From positions 36,094 to 100,093 of the forward strand of contig JAZGGH010000025.1 in NCBI GenBank assembly GCA_036480335.1: a stretch of DNA of 64,000 nt, in the 5' to 3' direction. Positions 40,794-49,836 of this stretch are shown here, one piece after another (positions within the stretch are counted from its first letter, which is position 1; each line of letters begins with the position of its first letter). This stretch comes from JAZGER01 sp036480335. GTDB taxonomy: Bacteria > Pseudomonadota > Gammaproteobacteria > DSM-19610. The translations under genes and the position numbers were made by a program. The notes below the pieces were generated by a model that had not been told where the DNA came from, did no database searches, and saw nothing but the letters and a program-made list of their open reading frames with translations.

Positions 40794-43700
40794 AGAATCT
40801 GCCCTGGTTATTTCTATCACTGATTGTTGTTGTTTGCCTGTCAGTTGCCTGGTTGCTTGCGACAGCAACAGGTAGTCGTTGGCTGGTATCACAGCTTGAT
40901 CATGGCGTAAACGAATTGCAGATCAGCGAGTTTTCTGGTCGAATGATTGATGCCCTGCAGGCAGAGTCAATCAATTATCAGAACGAAAAACTGTCCATTG
41001 AGATGCAGGGTGTCAATGTTGACTATTCATTGCGGGAATTGCTGAAAAAACAGCTCACGATCAAGACGCTACAGATTGAAAAGTTGCGTATCCTGCTGCC
41101 AGATCAGGCAGAAAAAGAGGTGACGCAATCCGAAGAATTGTTGATTCCGGAATTCAGTTTGCCGCTACATATGCGTATCGAATCATTGAATATTGCCACG
41201 CTTGAAATCGTTCGCGCGGATAAAACTCAAATCATTCGGAATATCGAATTGAAAGCGGAAATGGAAAACAATGCTTTGAGCGTGCATAAGCTGGCTGTTG
41301 ACTACCAGAAATACCAGTTGCGACTGACTTCTTCGATGGCGTTTGCGAAATCCTTTCCGTTTGTAATCAATGCAGAACTGTCAGATCAGCAGGCGCAGAC
41401 GCATGGCTCGTTGGAAATACAAGGCAATGCAGATGACTATCAACTGAGCCTTAATGGCGATATTGTCAATGCGTCAATACCGGATATGACGCTGGCATTG
41501 CAGGCAACGGGTGATCTTCACAAGCTGAAGATAAAGTCTTCCACTGTGCAGTTATTAAAGGGTGTTATTCGCAGTAACGGCGATATTAGCTGGCGAGATG
41601 GGTTGGCACTTGATCTGAAATATACGGGAGACGATATCAACCCGGGGCAGTTCGATAGCCGCTATGCCGGTAAAATGAATTTTTCAGGGCAGACGAAAAC
41701 ACAGGCCGGTAATTTACATTCGCAACTAAAAATCAAGGGTGATTTGCGCGGTTTTCCGGTTGATGTTGATGCGCAACTGGTGTCTGAAAAAACGGCATTG
41801 CGGCTTGACGATGTACGCATTCAGGTGGGTAATAATCAGGCAAATATTACCGGTCTGGTAACAGCAAGTGGCGTGCAGGATGTGCATTACAAACTGAATG
41901 CCGGCAGTTTGTCACAGCTCTCGCCAGACCTGTCGGGCAGTATCCGGGGTGAAGGTTCTGCCAGTGGTGAATGGGATAAACTGCAGCTCAATGCTGTGCT
42001 GGTTGGCCAGTCGCTGGCATTCAAGGGCAGTCGCATGGATGCCCTGTCGTTGGAAATTAAACCGACAGATGTGCAAGCGTATGAATATGCGATTACTGCT
42101 AAGGCCATTGGTGTCAGCACTGCGAAAGCCAGTGTGGAAGCCATTCAGCTTTCGGCAACGGCCAGTCGTGATCAGCAGACAGTGCGTTTTGATCTGAAGG
42201 ATGGGCCAGCTGGATTGCGCGTTTCTGGTGGGCTTCGGGGCAAGTATCAGAATAATGGCTGGCAGGGGAATTTGCGCAGTGTACAACTGACAGCGGACAA
42301 TTTACCCGTGTATGTGCAGAAGCAGCCCGCGCAGCTAATCCTGTCTCGCAAGCAGCAGCTGATGGAGCGTTTCTGTCTGGCGAATGGGGGTGAAGAATTC
42401 TGTATTGGCGGTGTTTTTGATCCGCGTAATAAATCAAATCTGCAGGCAAGTTTGAATAGCTTGCCAATAAAACGGCTGTCTCCCTGGTTTCCGTTAGCCG
42501 GGGAATTAAAAGATATGCTCAATAGCGATATCACCATCACCGGTCGCAACGGTGAATGGCACCTTGCTACAGAGGCAGGACTGGATGATGAAAATCGCTT
42601 ACAGGCGAAAATCAATTTTGACCAGCAGAGTAAATCCGTTGAGGGCGCTGTGTCTGCGCAATTTAAGAAACTGGAGTGGCTAAATTTGCTCACAGACCGG
42701 GCGGTGATATCGAATGGCCAGTTGGTGGCGGCGATAGATATATCCGGATTGATCAGTAAGCCGCGGCTGGGTGGAATAATACAGCTTCAGCAGGCACAGA
42801 TGCGTGTACCTGATATGGGCATTGAGCTGCTCGATATTGCTCTGAACGTGACGTTGCAGGGTCAACATCAGGCGCTTCTGTCAGGATCTATGCTGTCAGA
42901 TGGCAATTTGTCTTTTGATGGTGATATTGACTGGCATAATTTGCCAGAATGGCAACTCCACCTGGCACTATCGGGTCAGCGAGTGAAGCTCCTGCATATA
43001 CCGGTTGCGAAGATTCATGCTTCGCCAGATCTAACACTGAAGCTGACTCAGGAAGGGGTAGTCATCACGGGCAAGTTGCAGATACCAGAGGCAGATGTTG
43101 ACCTTGGGAATCTACCCAAAACAGCTATAAAGCCATCATCTGACGAAATTATTGTTGGCGAAGAAATTAAACAGAAAAATACCCGTTACCCGGTGACGGC
43201 TAATATTCAGCTTGAGTTTGGTGACAAAGTGGCATTGAGTGGGCAGGGTCTGGAAACACGTCTTGAGGGGGGGTTACACATATTTCAGAAGCCGAATCAA
43301 TCAGTAAAGGGTGATGGGGTGCTGGTTTTGAAAGATGGCACTTATCAGGCTTATGGGCAGAATCTGGTGATTGAACGTGGGGAAATATATTTTAATGGCC
43401 CGATGGTTCCCTATCTGAATATTCGTGCAACCCGCAGCATAGAAACAGCCAATGTAGTGGCTGGTCTGCAGCTCAGTGGTACTCTGGAACAACCGGAAAG
43501 CAGTGTTTTTGCTATTCCTGCCATGTCTGAAACCGACGCGCTATCGTATTTATTGACGGGTAAACCACTGGGTGGGGGAGAAGGAGACTCAAACTTGCTG
43601 ATGAATGCCGCTGTGGGTCTGGGCATTAAAGGTAGCGAAGGACTGGTCGAGGATATTCGTTCAAAAACCGGTCTTGATACCTTTGAGCTGAATTCCGGAG

Positions 43701-43894
43701 AGGATAGTTCACAAAGCTATTTGGCGCTTGGCAAATATCTTTCACCCGATTTCTATATCCAGTATGCCACCAAACTGTTCACTCAATCGCAGGTTTTCAC
43801 TATGCGTTACCAGTTAACAGATAAGTTGTTTCTGGAGGCAGAAACCGGTGATGATCAAGATGCCGTGGATTTGATGTATCAGTTTGAGCGATAA
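40790..43894 (+). CDS. tamB: TamB, inner-membrane partner of TamA
   Basis: A 1034-residue AsmA-like protein: N-terminal signal anchor (LFLSLIVVVCLSVAWLLATA), a long beta-rich periplasmic body of bridge-like repeats, and the C-terminal DUF490 domain with GDGVLVLKDGTYQAYGQNL, ETDALSYLLTGKPLGGGEG and a final YQFER. TamB forms a hydrophobic groove that carries phospholipids to the outer membrane. It is shorter than the ~1260-residue E. coli protein. The start codon overlaps the tamA stop. Confidence 0.94.
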   Translation: MKNLPWLFLSLIVVVCLSVAWLLATATGSRWLVSQLDHGVNELQISEFSGRMIDALQAESINYQNEKLSIEMQGVNVDYSLRELLKKQLTIKTLQIEKLRILLPDQAEKEVTQSEELLIPEFSLPLHMRIESLNIATLEIVRADKTQIIRNIELKAEMENNALSVHKLAVDYQKYQLRLTSSMAFAKSFPFVINAELSDQQAQTHGSLEIQGNADDYQLSLNGDIVNASIPDMTLALQATGDLHKLKIKSSTVQLLKGVIRSNGDISWRDGLALDLKYTGDDINPGQFDSRYAGKMNFSGQTKTQAGNLHSQLKIKGDLRGFPVDVDAQLVSEKTALRLDDVRIQVGNNQANITGLVTASGVQDVHYKLNAGSLSQLSPDLSGSIRGEGSASGEWDKLQLNAVLVGQSLAFKGSRMDALSLEIKPTDVQAYEYAITAKAIGVSTAKASVEAIQLSATASRDQQTVRFDLKDGPAGLRVSGGLRGKYQNNGWQGNLRSVQLTADNLPVYVQKQPAQLILSRKQQLMERFCLANGGEEFCIGGVFDPRNKSNLQASLNSLPIKRLSPWFPLAGELKDMLNSDITITGRNGEWHLATEAGLDDENRLQAKINFDQQSKSVEGAVSAQFKKLEWLNLLTDRAVISNGQLVAAIDISGLISKPRLGGIIQLQQAQMRVPDMGIELLDIALNVTLQGQHQALLSGSMLSDGNLSFDGDIDWHNLPEWQLHLALSGQRVKLLHIPVAKIHASPDLTLKLTQEGVVITGKLQIPEADVDLGNLPKTAIKPSSDEIIVGEEIKQKNTRYPVTANIQLEFGDKVALSGQGLETRLEGGLHIFQKPNQSVKGDGVLVLKDGTYQAYGQNLVIERGEIYFNGPMVPYLNIRATRSIETANVVAGLQLSGTLEQPESSVFAIPAMSETDALSYLLTGKPLGGGEGDSNLLMNAAVGLGIKGSEGLVEDIRSKTGLDTFELNSGEDSSQSYLALGKYLSPDFYIQYATKLFTQSQVFTMRYQLTDKLFLEAETGDDQDAVDLMYQFER

Positions 43895-43930
43895 TATTTC
43901 GTTGGCTGGCTATTCTGATTATGTATCCCG

Positions 43931-43936
43931 TATAAT
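43931..43936 (+). promoter_or_regulatory. Candidate -10 box for the lipoprotein gene
   Basis: A perfect TATAAT in the 81-bp gap after tamB, 40 bp before the lipoprotein ATG at 43976, which has an AAGGAG ribosome site. No standard -35 found. Confidence 0.4.
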
Positions 43937-43975
43937 TTGCTTCTGTATAGATTATTCATCTTCAAGGAGCTTTCA

Positions 43976-44518
43976 ATGAATCGTTTACTTACTCTTTCCG
44001 CCGCTGTTGCAGTGGCTGCATCCCTAACCTCCTGCTCATCTGACAGAGATCCACAAGTGGATATGTGCCAGATGGTTGTTGCCAACCTGATGCAAAGCAG
44101 CCATCTGAAATGGACTGAAAGCAATAGAGTTGAGCATGGTGACAAGGGTATGGAAGTCAGTCTTGCGTTTGCTCGCGGTGATAATTCTGGAGCAGCTACC
44201 TGTTATTACACCTCGGAAATCGATGAGGATGAGCTGGAGCAGGGCGATTATGCCGCTTCACCTTACAAAGTAATTCTCAATGACAGCGAAGTAGACAGGA
44301 AGATTCTGATCAACGCAACGCTGAATGCCAGTAAGGGGATTATCACTGAAGCCGCACAGGAAGCCTCTGATAATATCCAGGAAATGGCAGAGCAGGCTGG
44401 CGATCTTGCTCATGATGCTGCGGGTAAGGCGCGTGACATGGCTAATGATGCCGCGGGCAAGGCGCGTGAGCTGGCGCATGATGCCGCAGAAAAAGCGCAG
44501 CGCGCACTGGAGCAATAA
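43976..44518 (+). CDS. Lipoprotein with LEA-like 11-residue repeats
   Basis: A 180-residue protein with a lipoprotein signal peptide ending in the lipobox LTSC (AAVAVAASLTSCSS). The middle is a small folded region with three Cys (DMCQ, ATCYY). The C-terminal 60 residues are an amphipathic Ala/Asp/Lys helix with imperfect 11-residue repeats (AGDLAHDAAGK, ARDMANDAAGK, ARELAHDAAEK) like LEA group-3 or apolipoprotein repeats. Such helices lie on membranes or protect proteins during desiccation. Family not recognised; start chosen for the strong RBS. Confidence 0.75.
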   Translation: MNRLLTLSAAVAVAASLTSCSSDRDPQVDMCQMVVANLMQSSHLKWTESNRVEHGDKGMEVSLAFARGDNSGAATCYYTSEIDEDELEQGDYAASPYKVILNDSEVDRKILINATLNASKGIITEAAQEASDNIQEMAEQAGDLAHDAAGKARDMANDAAGKARELAHDAAEKAQRALEQ

Positions 44519-44643
44519 GTTTAACAGGGCTTTGATTAATTGGGTTGTCGTCGCAATGAAGCAGGGTTTATCATTGGGTAAATCCTGCTGTTTTTAATTA
44601 TCGGTAACTCAGGCATTCAGGATATTAATCAGAGGTTCTTAAT

Positions 44644-45186
44644 ATGGCAAACTTGTTTGGTGACCAGCTATTAAAAGCAGGGCTGGTTAAAAAAGATCAG
44701 CTCAACAAAGCTAAAAAGTCAAAGCATAAGCAGAGAAAACAGGCTGGTCGGCAAAGTCCTGGTACCGATAGTGATGTTTCTACTGCCGCTCAGCAGGCGG
44801 CTATAGATAAAGCAGCTCGCGATACAGAGTTGAATCGTCAGAAAAAGGCAGTTGCTGATCGTAAGGCGATACAGGCGCAGATTCGTCAATTGATTGAAAT
44901 GAACCGGCTAGCGTTGGCAGAGGATAATGATGTTGGATATCATTTTCAGGATGGTTCAACTGTCAGGAAACTGTTTGTGTCACAAGAGATTCAGAGTAAA
45001 TTGCAGAGCGGTCTGCTTGCCATTGCCCGGTTTGATGCAGGTTATGAAGTTATTCCAACCATTGTGGCAGAAAAAATAAAACTTCGTGATGAGACCTGTA
45101 TTGTTGCCATTGAAGCATCTCAGGTAGAGAGTGATGAAGAGGATCCCTACAGGGATTATCAGGTCCCTGATGATTTAATGTGGTAG
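44644..45186 (+). CDS. DUF2058 family protein
   Basis: A 180-residue protein with the characteristic opening LFGDQLLKAGLVKKDQLNKA, a very basic coiled region (AKKSKHKQRKQAGRQ) and the domain YHFQDGSTVRKLFVSQEIQS. It is homologous to E. coli YaiL. Unknown function, suspected nucleoprotein/polysaccharide association in old annotation. It stands alone between the lipoprotein gene and a convergent porin gene. Confidence 0.88.
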   Translation: MANLFGDQLLKAGLVKKDQLNKAKKSKHKQRKQAGRQSPGTDSDVSTAAQQAAIDKAARDTELNRQKKAVADRKAIQAQIRQLIEMNRLALAEDNDVGYHFQDGSTVRKLFVSQEIQSKLQSGLLAIARFDAGYEVIPTIVAEKIKLRDETCIVAIEASQVESDEEDPYRDYQVPDDLMW

Positions 45187-45222
45187 TAGTCTACCGTTAA
45201 AAAATACTTCCAGGGCACGCGA

Positions 45223-46473
45223 CTACTTGCCAAAAAACCAGGTTAGATCAACTGATGCTGCCCATTGTTTGTCCTGGTCACCAAAAAACACGCCAGGAAG
45301 TTTTCCGCCAAAGGGTTTTCCCGGCCCACGATAGCTATCAAAACGCAACTCAGGTCGAATCCGTGCATTCTTGTTTAGCCACCAGGAAATATTTGCCGTC
45401 AGACCATAATAATCACCTTTTGGCAATAAAGCGTGTGCGCCTTTATCATCACGCAGCCATTCGGCACGAAGACCTAGCTGTATGTCTTTGTGAAAGCGAT
45501 TGTAATAATTAATATTCACGCCATACCAGGCACTATCCCTGGTAATTAAAAACCCAGGTGGATTATTACGATCAGCAGGTACATCACCACCTTCCTGTGC
45601 AGCATAAATAGCATTGATAGTGATGCGCTTACGCTTGTTCAAATGTTGCGTCAGTGTAAGAGAATGCATATGGCGTAACAGCTTTTCACCTTTGGAACTG
45701 ACTGCGTTGAATGGTCTGGTCTGGTCAGTAATACCGTCTTCTGATTGTTCATTACCGATAATGTTTTCGAAATCTATCCATGTTTTAAAATCAGCGCTGC
45801 GCCAGCGCAAATCAAACAACAGCGTTTTGTCATTATTGTTATCTTGCAGGTTATTCCAGCCCTGTACTACACCCAGGCCCACTGAAAACAAACCTTTTTT
45901 CTTATCTAGTGATAGTTTTAAAGCAGCTATTACACCGACATGCTTTGAAGGTCCATAAGCAAAGGCATAGCTGTGAGTATAAAAACCAGTGGGGGGATCA
46001 ACCGGCGCACCGATTTCCAGACCAACAGGCGTGAACCAGCTCCCTGCAATATAAGAAAACCCCTCTCCCCAGGGTTGGTAGCCTTTGATAAACCACTGCT
46101 GAACCAATAATTTATGATTATGGTCATCATTGCGCCCCTCATCATCAAAACCAAAAGTGATGGCAGCATCTTTGCCATATCGGGTATCAATCTGAAAACC
46201 AATATCTGCTTCCTGGGGTTTTGGGCCTGGAAATGGTCCGACACGGGGTTTGATATTTGATTTGATTGGCTTAACAAAAATCAAATCAGCCCTGTTGAGG
46301 TTGATGCCTTCCTTAAAATTTAAAAAACCCGTTGGAAATACATTCTCAGAGCTATTGTCATTATAGATCGCGCCGAATTGAATGCGCCCGTGAACCTTAA
46401 TGTCTTCTGCGGATACAATTGGAGAGCTCAACATGATAGTGCCAACCATAAGCACCAAGCATTTTTTTATCAT
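45223..46473 (-). CDS. Outer-membrane beta-barrel porin (BBP2/OmpL-like type)
   Basis: A 416-residue protein with signal peptide (LVLMVGTIMLSSPIVSAED) and antiparallel barrel pattern ending WFFGK. The segment GSWFTPVGLEIGAPVDPPTG, where a strand leads into a gated loop, is typical of the putative beta-barrel porin-2 family. C-terminus DLTWFFGK lacks a final Phe but ends in aromatic-rich strand. It starts after, and probably shares a transcript with, the nucleotide-sugar dehydrogenase 14 bp upstream. I use ATG 46473 (MIKKCLVL), since the ORF's first ATG overlaps that gene. Confidence 0.78.
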   Translation of the reverse strand: MIKKCLVLMVGTIMLSSPIVSAEDIKVHGRIQFGAIYNDNSSENVFPTGFLNFKEGINLNRADLIFVKPIKSNIKPRVGPFPGPKPQEADIGFQIDTRYGKDAAITFGFDDEGRNDDHNHKLLVQQWFIKGYQPWGEGFSYIAGSWFTPVGLEIGAPVDPPTGFYTHSYAFAYGPSKHVGVIAALKLSLDKKKGLFSVGLGVVQGWNNLQDNNNDKTLLFDLRWRSADFKTWIDFENIIGNEQSEDGITDQTRPFNAVSSKGEKLLRHMHSLTLTQHLNKRKRITINAIYAAQEGGDVPADRNNPPGFLITRDSAWYGVNINYYNRFHKDIQLGLRAEWLRDDKGAHALLPKGDYYGLTANISWWLNKNARIRPELRFDSYRGPGKPFGGKLPGVFFGDQDKQWAASVDLTWFFGK

Positions 46474-46487
46474 AAAACTGGGCCTGG

Positions 46488-47792
46488 CTATGCGCGTATC
46501 ACGGTTTCGCAACGGTCTCTGTATACGCCCCGCGTATCAATAATTAGTTGAGCATTTTTGAGTACCATACCGTAGTCAATATTGTCATGATTGGTGGCGA
46601 TGATAATGCAATCATAGCAGCGAATGTTTGTTGCACTGAGTTCGACCGAGCTCAGTTTGAATGTGTAACGACGCATCTTCGGAAATACGGGTACATAAGG
46701 ATCTGAATATTCAACTATCGCACCCTGATGCTGTAACTGCTGCATGATTTCAACGGCGGGAGATTCCCGCATATCGTCAACATTTTTTTTGTAGGCGATG
46801 CCGAGAACCAGAACCCGACAGCCATTAACGGATTTTTTATGTCTGTTCAGTCCGTGAATCACCTTGTTCATCACATAGTCTGGCATGGCACTGTTAACCT
46901 CGCCTGCGAGTTCGATAAAGCGAGTGTTAATGCCATATTCGCGGGCTTTCCAGGTCAGGTAAAAAGGGTCGATGGGAATGCAGTGTCCGCCCAACCCCGG
47001 CCCCGGATAATAGGCCACAAAACCAAACGGTTTGGTGGCGGCGGCATCGATGACTTCATAGATATCAATATCCATTTTGTCTGCCACCATTTTCATTTCG
47101 TTCACCAGGCCAATATTGACGGCTCTATGAATATTCTCCAGTAACTTGGTCATTTCTGCTGTTCTTGTTGAGCTGACAGAGACCACCTTGTCTATTACAT
47201 GGCCGTATAATGCCAGGCCTGCCTGTTGGCAGTCTTGCGTGTCGCCGCCACAAATTTTCGGAATGGTTTGTGTGCTGAATTGTGTATTCCCTGGGTCTTC
47301 CCTTTCTGGTGAATAAACGAGGAAGATGTCTTTGCCGACTTGCAGACCTGTTTGTTCGATACGGGGTTTGAGTTCCTCTTCTGTGGTGCCTGGATATGTG
47401 GTGCTTTCCAGAGAGACAATCTGTTCTTTTCTAAGGTAAGGTAACAGTTGTTCCAGTGTGCCCAGTACATAACTCAGGTCCGGTTCGCGGTGACGATCAA
47501 GCGGTGTTGGAACACAGATGATCAGCGCATCCATTGCGGCGGTGCGAGAATAATCGCAAGTTACACAAAAGCCATTGGTGATACTTGTTTTTATGGTTTC
47601 GTCAGAGATATGTTTGATGTAAGATTTTCCGTCTGCAAGTTTCTCAATTTTATCTGCATCAATATCAAAGCCTGTGACGGAATAACCGGCTTCAACATAG
47701 CGCAATGCCAGTGGTATGCCGACATAACCGAGCCCAATAACGCCTATTGCTGCAGTTTTGTTATTTAATTTTCGGATTAAGGCGGTTTTCAT
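46488..47792 (-). CDS. UDP-N-acetylglucosamine 6-dehydrogenase-type enzyme (WbpA-like)
   Basis: A 434-residue NAD-dependent nucleotide-sugar dehydrogenase: Rossmann motif GVIGLGYVGIPLALRY, VPTPLDRHREPDLSYV, SLESTTYPGTTEEEL, catalytic Cys in GPGLGGHCIPIDPFYLTW, and the C-terminal UDP-binding domain (ESPAVEIMQQL). The sequence style is WbpA/WbpO, i.e. oxidation of UDP-GlcNAc or UDP-GalNAc to the uronic acid for O-antigen or exopolysaccharide. It stands outside any visible polysaccharide cluster; only a porin follows it. Confidence 0.88.
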   Translation of the reverse strand: MKTALIRKLNNKTAAIGVIGLGYVGIPLALRYVEAGYSVTGFDIDADKIEKLADGKSYIKHISDETIKTSITNGFCVTCDYSRTAAMDALIICVPTPLDRHREPDLSYVLGTLEQLLPYLRKEQIVSLESTTYPGTTEEELKPRIEQTGLQVGKDIFLVYSPEREDPGNTQFSTQTIPKICGGDTQDCQQAGLALYGHVIDKVVSVSSTRTAEMTKLLENIHRAVNIGLVNEMKMVADKMDIDIYEVIDAAATKPFGFVAYYPGPGLGGHCIPIDPFYLTWKAREYGINTRFIELAGEVNSAMPDYVMNKVIHGLNRHKKSVNGCRVLVLGIAYKKNVDDMRESPAVEIMQQLQHQGAIVEYSDPYVPVFPKMRRYTFKLSSVELSATNIRCYDCIIIATNHDNIDYGMVLKNAQLIIDTRGVYRDRCETVIRA

Positions 47793-47825
47793 TGTTATTT
47801 CCTCTGCGGTACTGCAAGAGCTCTA

Positions 47826-49043
47826 TTATTTGCTGAGCATTCTGATTGCCGCCAGCCTGCGTTTGTTGAGTTCCTGTTTGATCTTTTCACCGCTATATCC
47901 AGCATCAATGATACTTTTTATATCAACCGATCTGCACAGTTTTGCGGCCTGTTCAAAATATGCCAGTTGTGGGTATTCAGTGTTTTCAAGCCCGGTTCTA
48001 CCTCTGGCATCTGCCATGCAGGCCAGCAGCATCTGACTGAAACGCTCTGGTTTTCGATAAACATCGCAGGCTGTCAGGACTTTCAGGACGGTTTTCGGTT
48101 TTAGCTCATGCACTTTGTGAACGTGTGTGTGATACCTGGCGGTGAGTTTTGCCAGCTCGCTAAAGCGTTTAGGTGTGCGATACAGTTTACACAGTTTGGT
48201 CACAAGGTCATGGCTACGGTCTTCATGCCCATAGTGACTGGGGAGAATGTCTTTTGCCGTGGTGCCTTTGCCCAGATCGTGCATGAGTGCTGCGAACCGT
48301 GTTTCAGGTTTGTCGCTTAGCAGACAGGCTTGTTGCAGAACCATCATGGTGTGAATGCCGGTATCGATTTCCGGATGCCACTTTGGTGGTTGAGGCACGC
48401 CAAACAGGCGGTCAAGATCTGGAAACAGTATTTTCAGCGCACCACAGTCACGCAATGTCATAAAATAGACATCAGCTTGTTTTTCAGACAGAGCGCTTTC
48501 GGTTTCCTGCCAGACGCGTTCTGCGACCAGAGCATCCACTTCACGGTTGGCAACCATATTGCGCATCAGTCGCAGGGTTTCAGGAGCAATGGTAAAGCCG
48601 AGCCCGGCATAGCGGGCAGCAAAACGGGCCACCCGCAAAATGCGCACAGGGTCTTCGGCAAAAGCATCAGAAATATGTCGTAGCAGGCGTTTTTGGATGT
48701 CTTTCTGGCCACCATAGAAGTCGTACAATTTGCCAGATTCATCTTCTGCAATTGCATTAATGGTCAGATCGCGGCGCAGCAGATCCTGTTCCAGGCTGAC
48801 ATCTGCCGCCGCATTAAAGCTGAAACCATGATAACCCTTGCTGGTTTTTCGTTCGGTGCGCGCTAGCGCATATTCTTCGCCAGTGTCAGGGTGCAGGAAC
48901 ACCGGGAAATCCTTACCCACTGGTTTGTAGCCATTTTTGACCATTTCTTCAGCTGTGGCGCCTGTCACGACCCAGTCCCTGTCCTTGACAGGTAATCCCA
49001 GCAGTTTGTCTCTGACGGCACCGCCGACCAAATATGTTTGCAT
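47826..49043 (-). CDS. cca: tRNA nucleotidyltransferase (CCA-adding), with HD domain
   Basis: A 405-residue class II nucleotidyltransferase: LVGGAVRDKLLGLPVKDRDW opens the active site, with RRDLTINAIAED and the head/neck segment DPVRILRVARFAARY. The C-terminal third has an HD phosphohydrolase motif (FAALMHDLGKGTT, HYGHEDRSHDL), so it is the multifunctional gammaproteobacterial type. It adds or repairs the 3' CCA of tRNA. It is 33 bp upstream of the nucleotide-sugar dehydrogenase. Confidence 0.96.
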   Translation of the reverse strand: MQTYLVGGAVRDKLLGLPVKDRDWVVTGATAEEMVKNGYKPVGKDFPVFLHPDTGEEYALARTERKTSKGYHGFSFNAAADVSLEQDLLRRDLTINAIAEDESGKLYDFYGGQKDIQKRLLRHISDAFAEDPVRILRVARFAARYAGLGFTIAPETLRLMRNMVANREVDALVAERVWQETESALSEKQADVYFMTLRDCGALKILFPDLDRLFGVPQPPKWHPEIDTGIHTMMVLQQACLLSDKPETRFAALMHDLGKGTTAKDILPSHYGHEDRSHDLVTKLCKLYRTPKRFSELAKLTARYHTHVHKVHELKPKTVLKVLTACDVYRKPERFSQMLLACMADARGRTGLENTEYPQLAYFEQAAKLCRSVDIKSIIDAGYSGEKIKQELNKRRLAAIRMLSK

Positions 49044-49145
49044 TATTCAATACCAGAATGAATTTGAGCGATTGAGGCTTTGCATTGTACATGAAGGGCT
49101 ACTCCGGATTCGGTGCAGCGCTACCGCATCCGAAATACCTAAATG

Positions 49146-49222
49146 GTAGGTTGGAGCTGAGCTTGCGAAGCCCAACGTGACAGTAATCAATGCAGTTGGG
49201 CTTCTGCCTCAGCCCAACCTAC
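49146..49222. repeat. REP-like palindromic repeat, copy 2
   Basis: A 77-bp element bounded by GTAGGTTGG and CCAACCTAC, matching the element at 24681–24758 over its full length, including GCTGAGCTTGCGAAG and GCAGTTGGGCTTC. It lies in the 281-bp space between the divergent cca and trxC genes. Confidence 0.85.
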
Positions 49223-49324
49223 ACATTAAGTATTGCCAAAAACTGGCTTTCCTTATGCTCCCTTGAATATGTTTCGTATTGCCCCCATATTAGCTTGCAT
49301 TGAAAGATAAACAGCAGGTAAATT

Positions 49325-49759
49325 ATGAGTCAGTCATTACATATTGTGTGTCCGCATTGCGAAGCAGTGAATCGGGTTGCTGAGGAACGGCTGGCGCAGC
49401 AGCCCAAATGTGGAAAATGTCATAAGCTGCTGTTTACTGCACATCCGCTTGAATTAACAGCGGCGAGTTTTCAGAAGCATCTTGGCAGAAATGATCTTCC
49501 GTTGGTTGTCGATTTCTGGGCGCCATGGTGTGGCCCCTGCAAGATGATGGCGCCGGCATTTGAACAGGCTGCCGGGCAACTTGAGCCGAGGGTTCGGCTG
49601 GCAAAAGTGAATACAGAAAATGAGCAGTCAATAGCTGCCCAGTATGCTATTCGCAGTATTCCAACCCTGATGATTTTCAAAAATGGGCAAGTTGTATCAA
49701 CTCAGCCTGGAGCTATGGGTGCTGCTGATATTGTGCGCTGGGTTCAGGGGAATTTGTAG
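49325..49759 (+). CDS. trxC: Thioredoxin 2
   Basis: A 144-residue thioredoxin with an N-terminal zinc-finger of two Cys-x2-Cys pairs (CPHCEAV and CGKCHKL) followed by a thioredoxin fold with the active site FWAPWCGPCKMM and the cis-Pro SIPTLMIFKNG. This is TrxC, a zinc-regulated, oxidative-stress-linked thioredoxin. It is monocistronic. Confidence 0.96.
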   Translation: MSQSLHIVCPHCEAVNRVAEERLAQQPKCGKCHKLLFTAHPLELTAASFQKHLGRNDLPLVVDFWAPWCGPCKMMAPAFEQAAGQLEPRVRLAKVNTENEQSIAAQYAIRSIPTLMIFKNGQVVSTQPGAMGAADIVRWVQGNL

Positions 49760-49836
49760 GTTTGCATGCTGGAACGGCAGGAATGACAAGAGTTTAGTTC
49801 CCACGAAGGGCCGCAGGAACCAGATTGCCAAGGTAG

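Noticed and set aside
49760..49836. Possible terminator between trxC and rpiA
   Set aside because: No stable hairpin with a T-run could be found in the 77 bp between the convergent stops.
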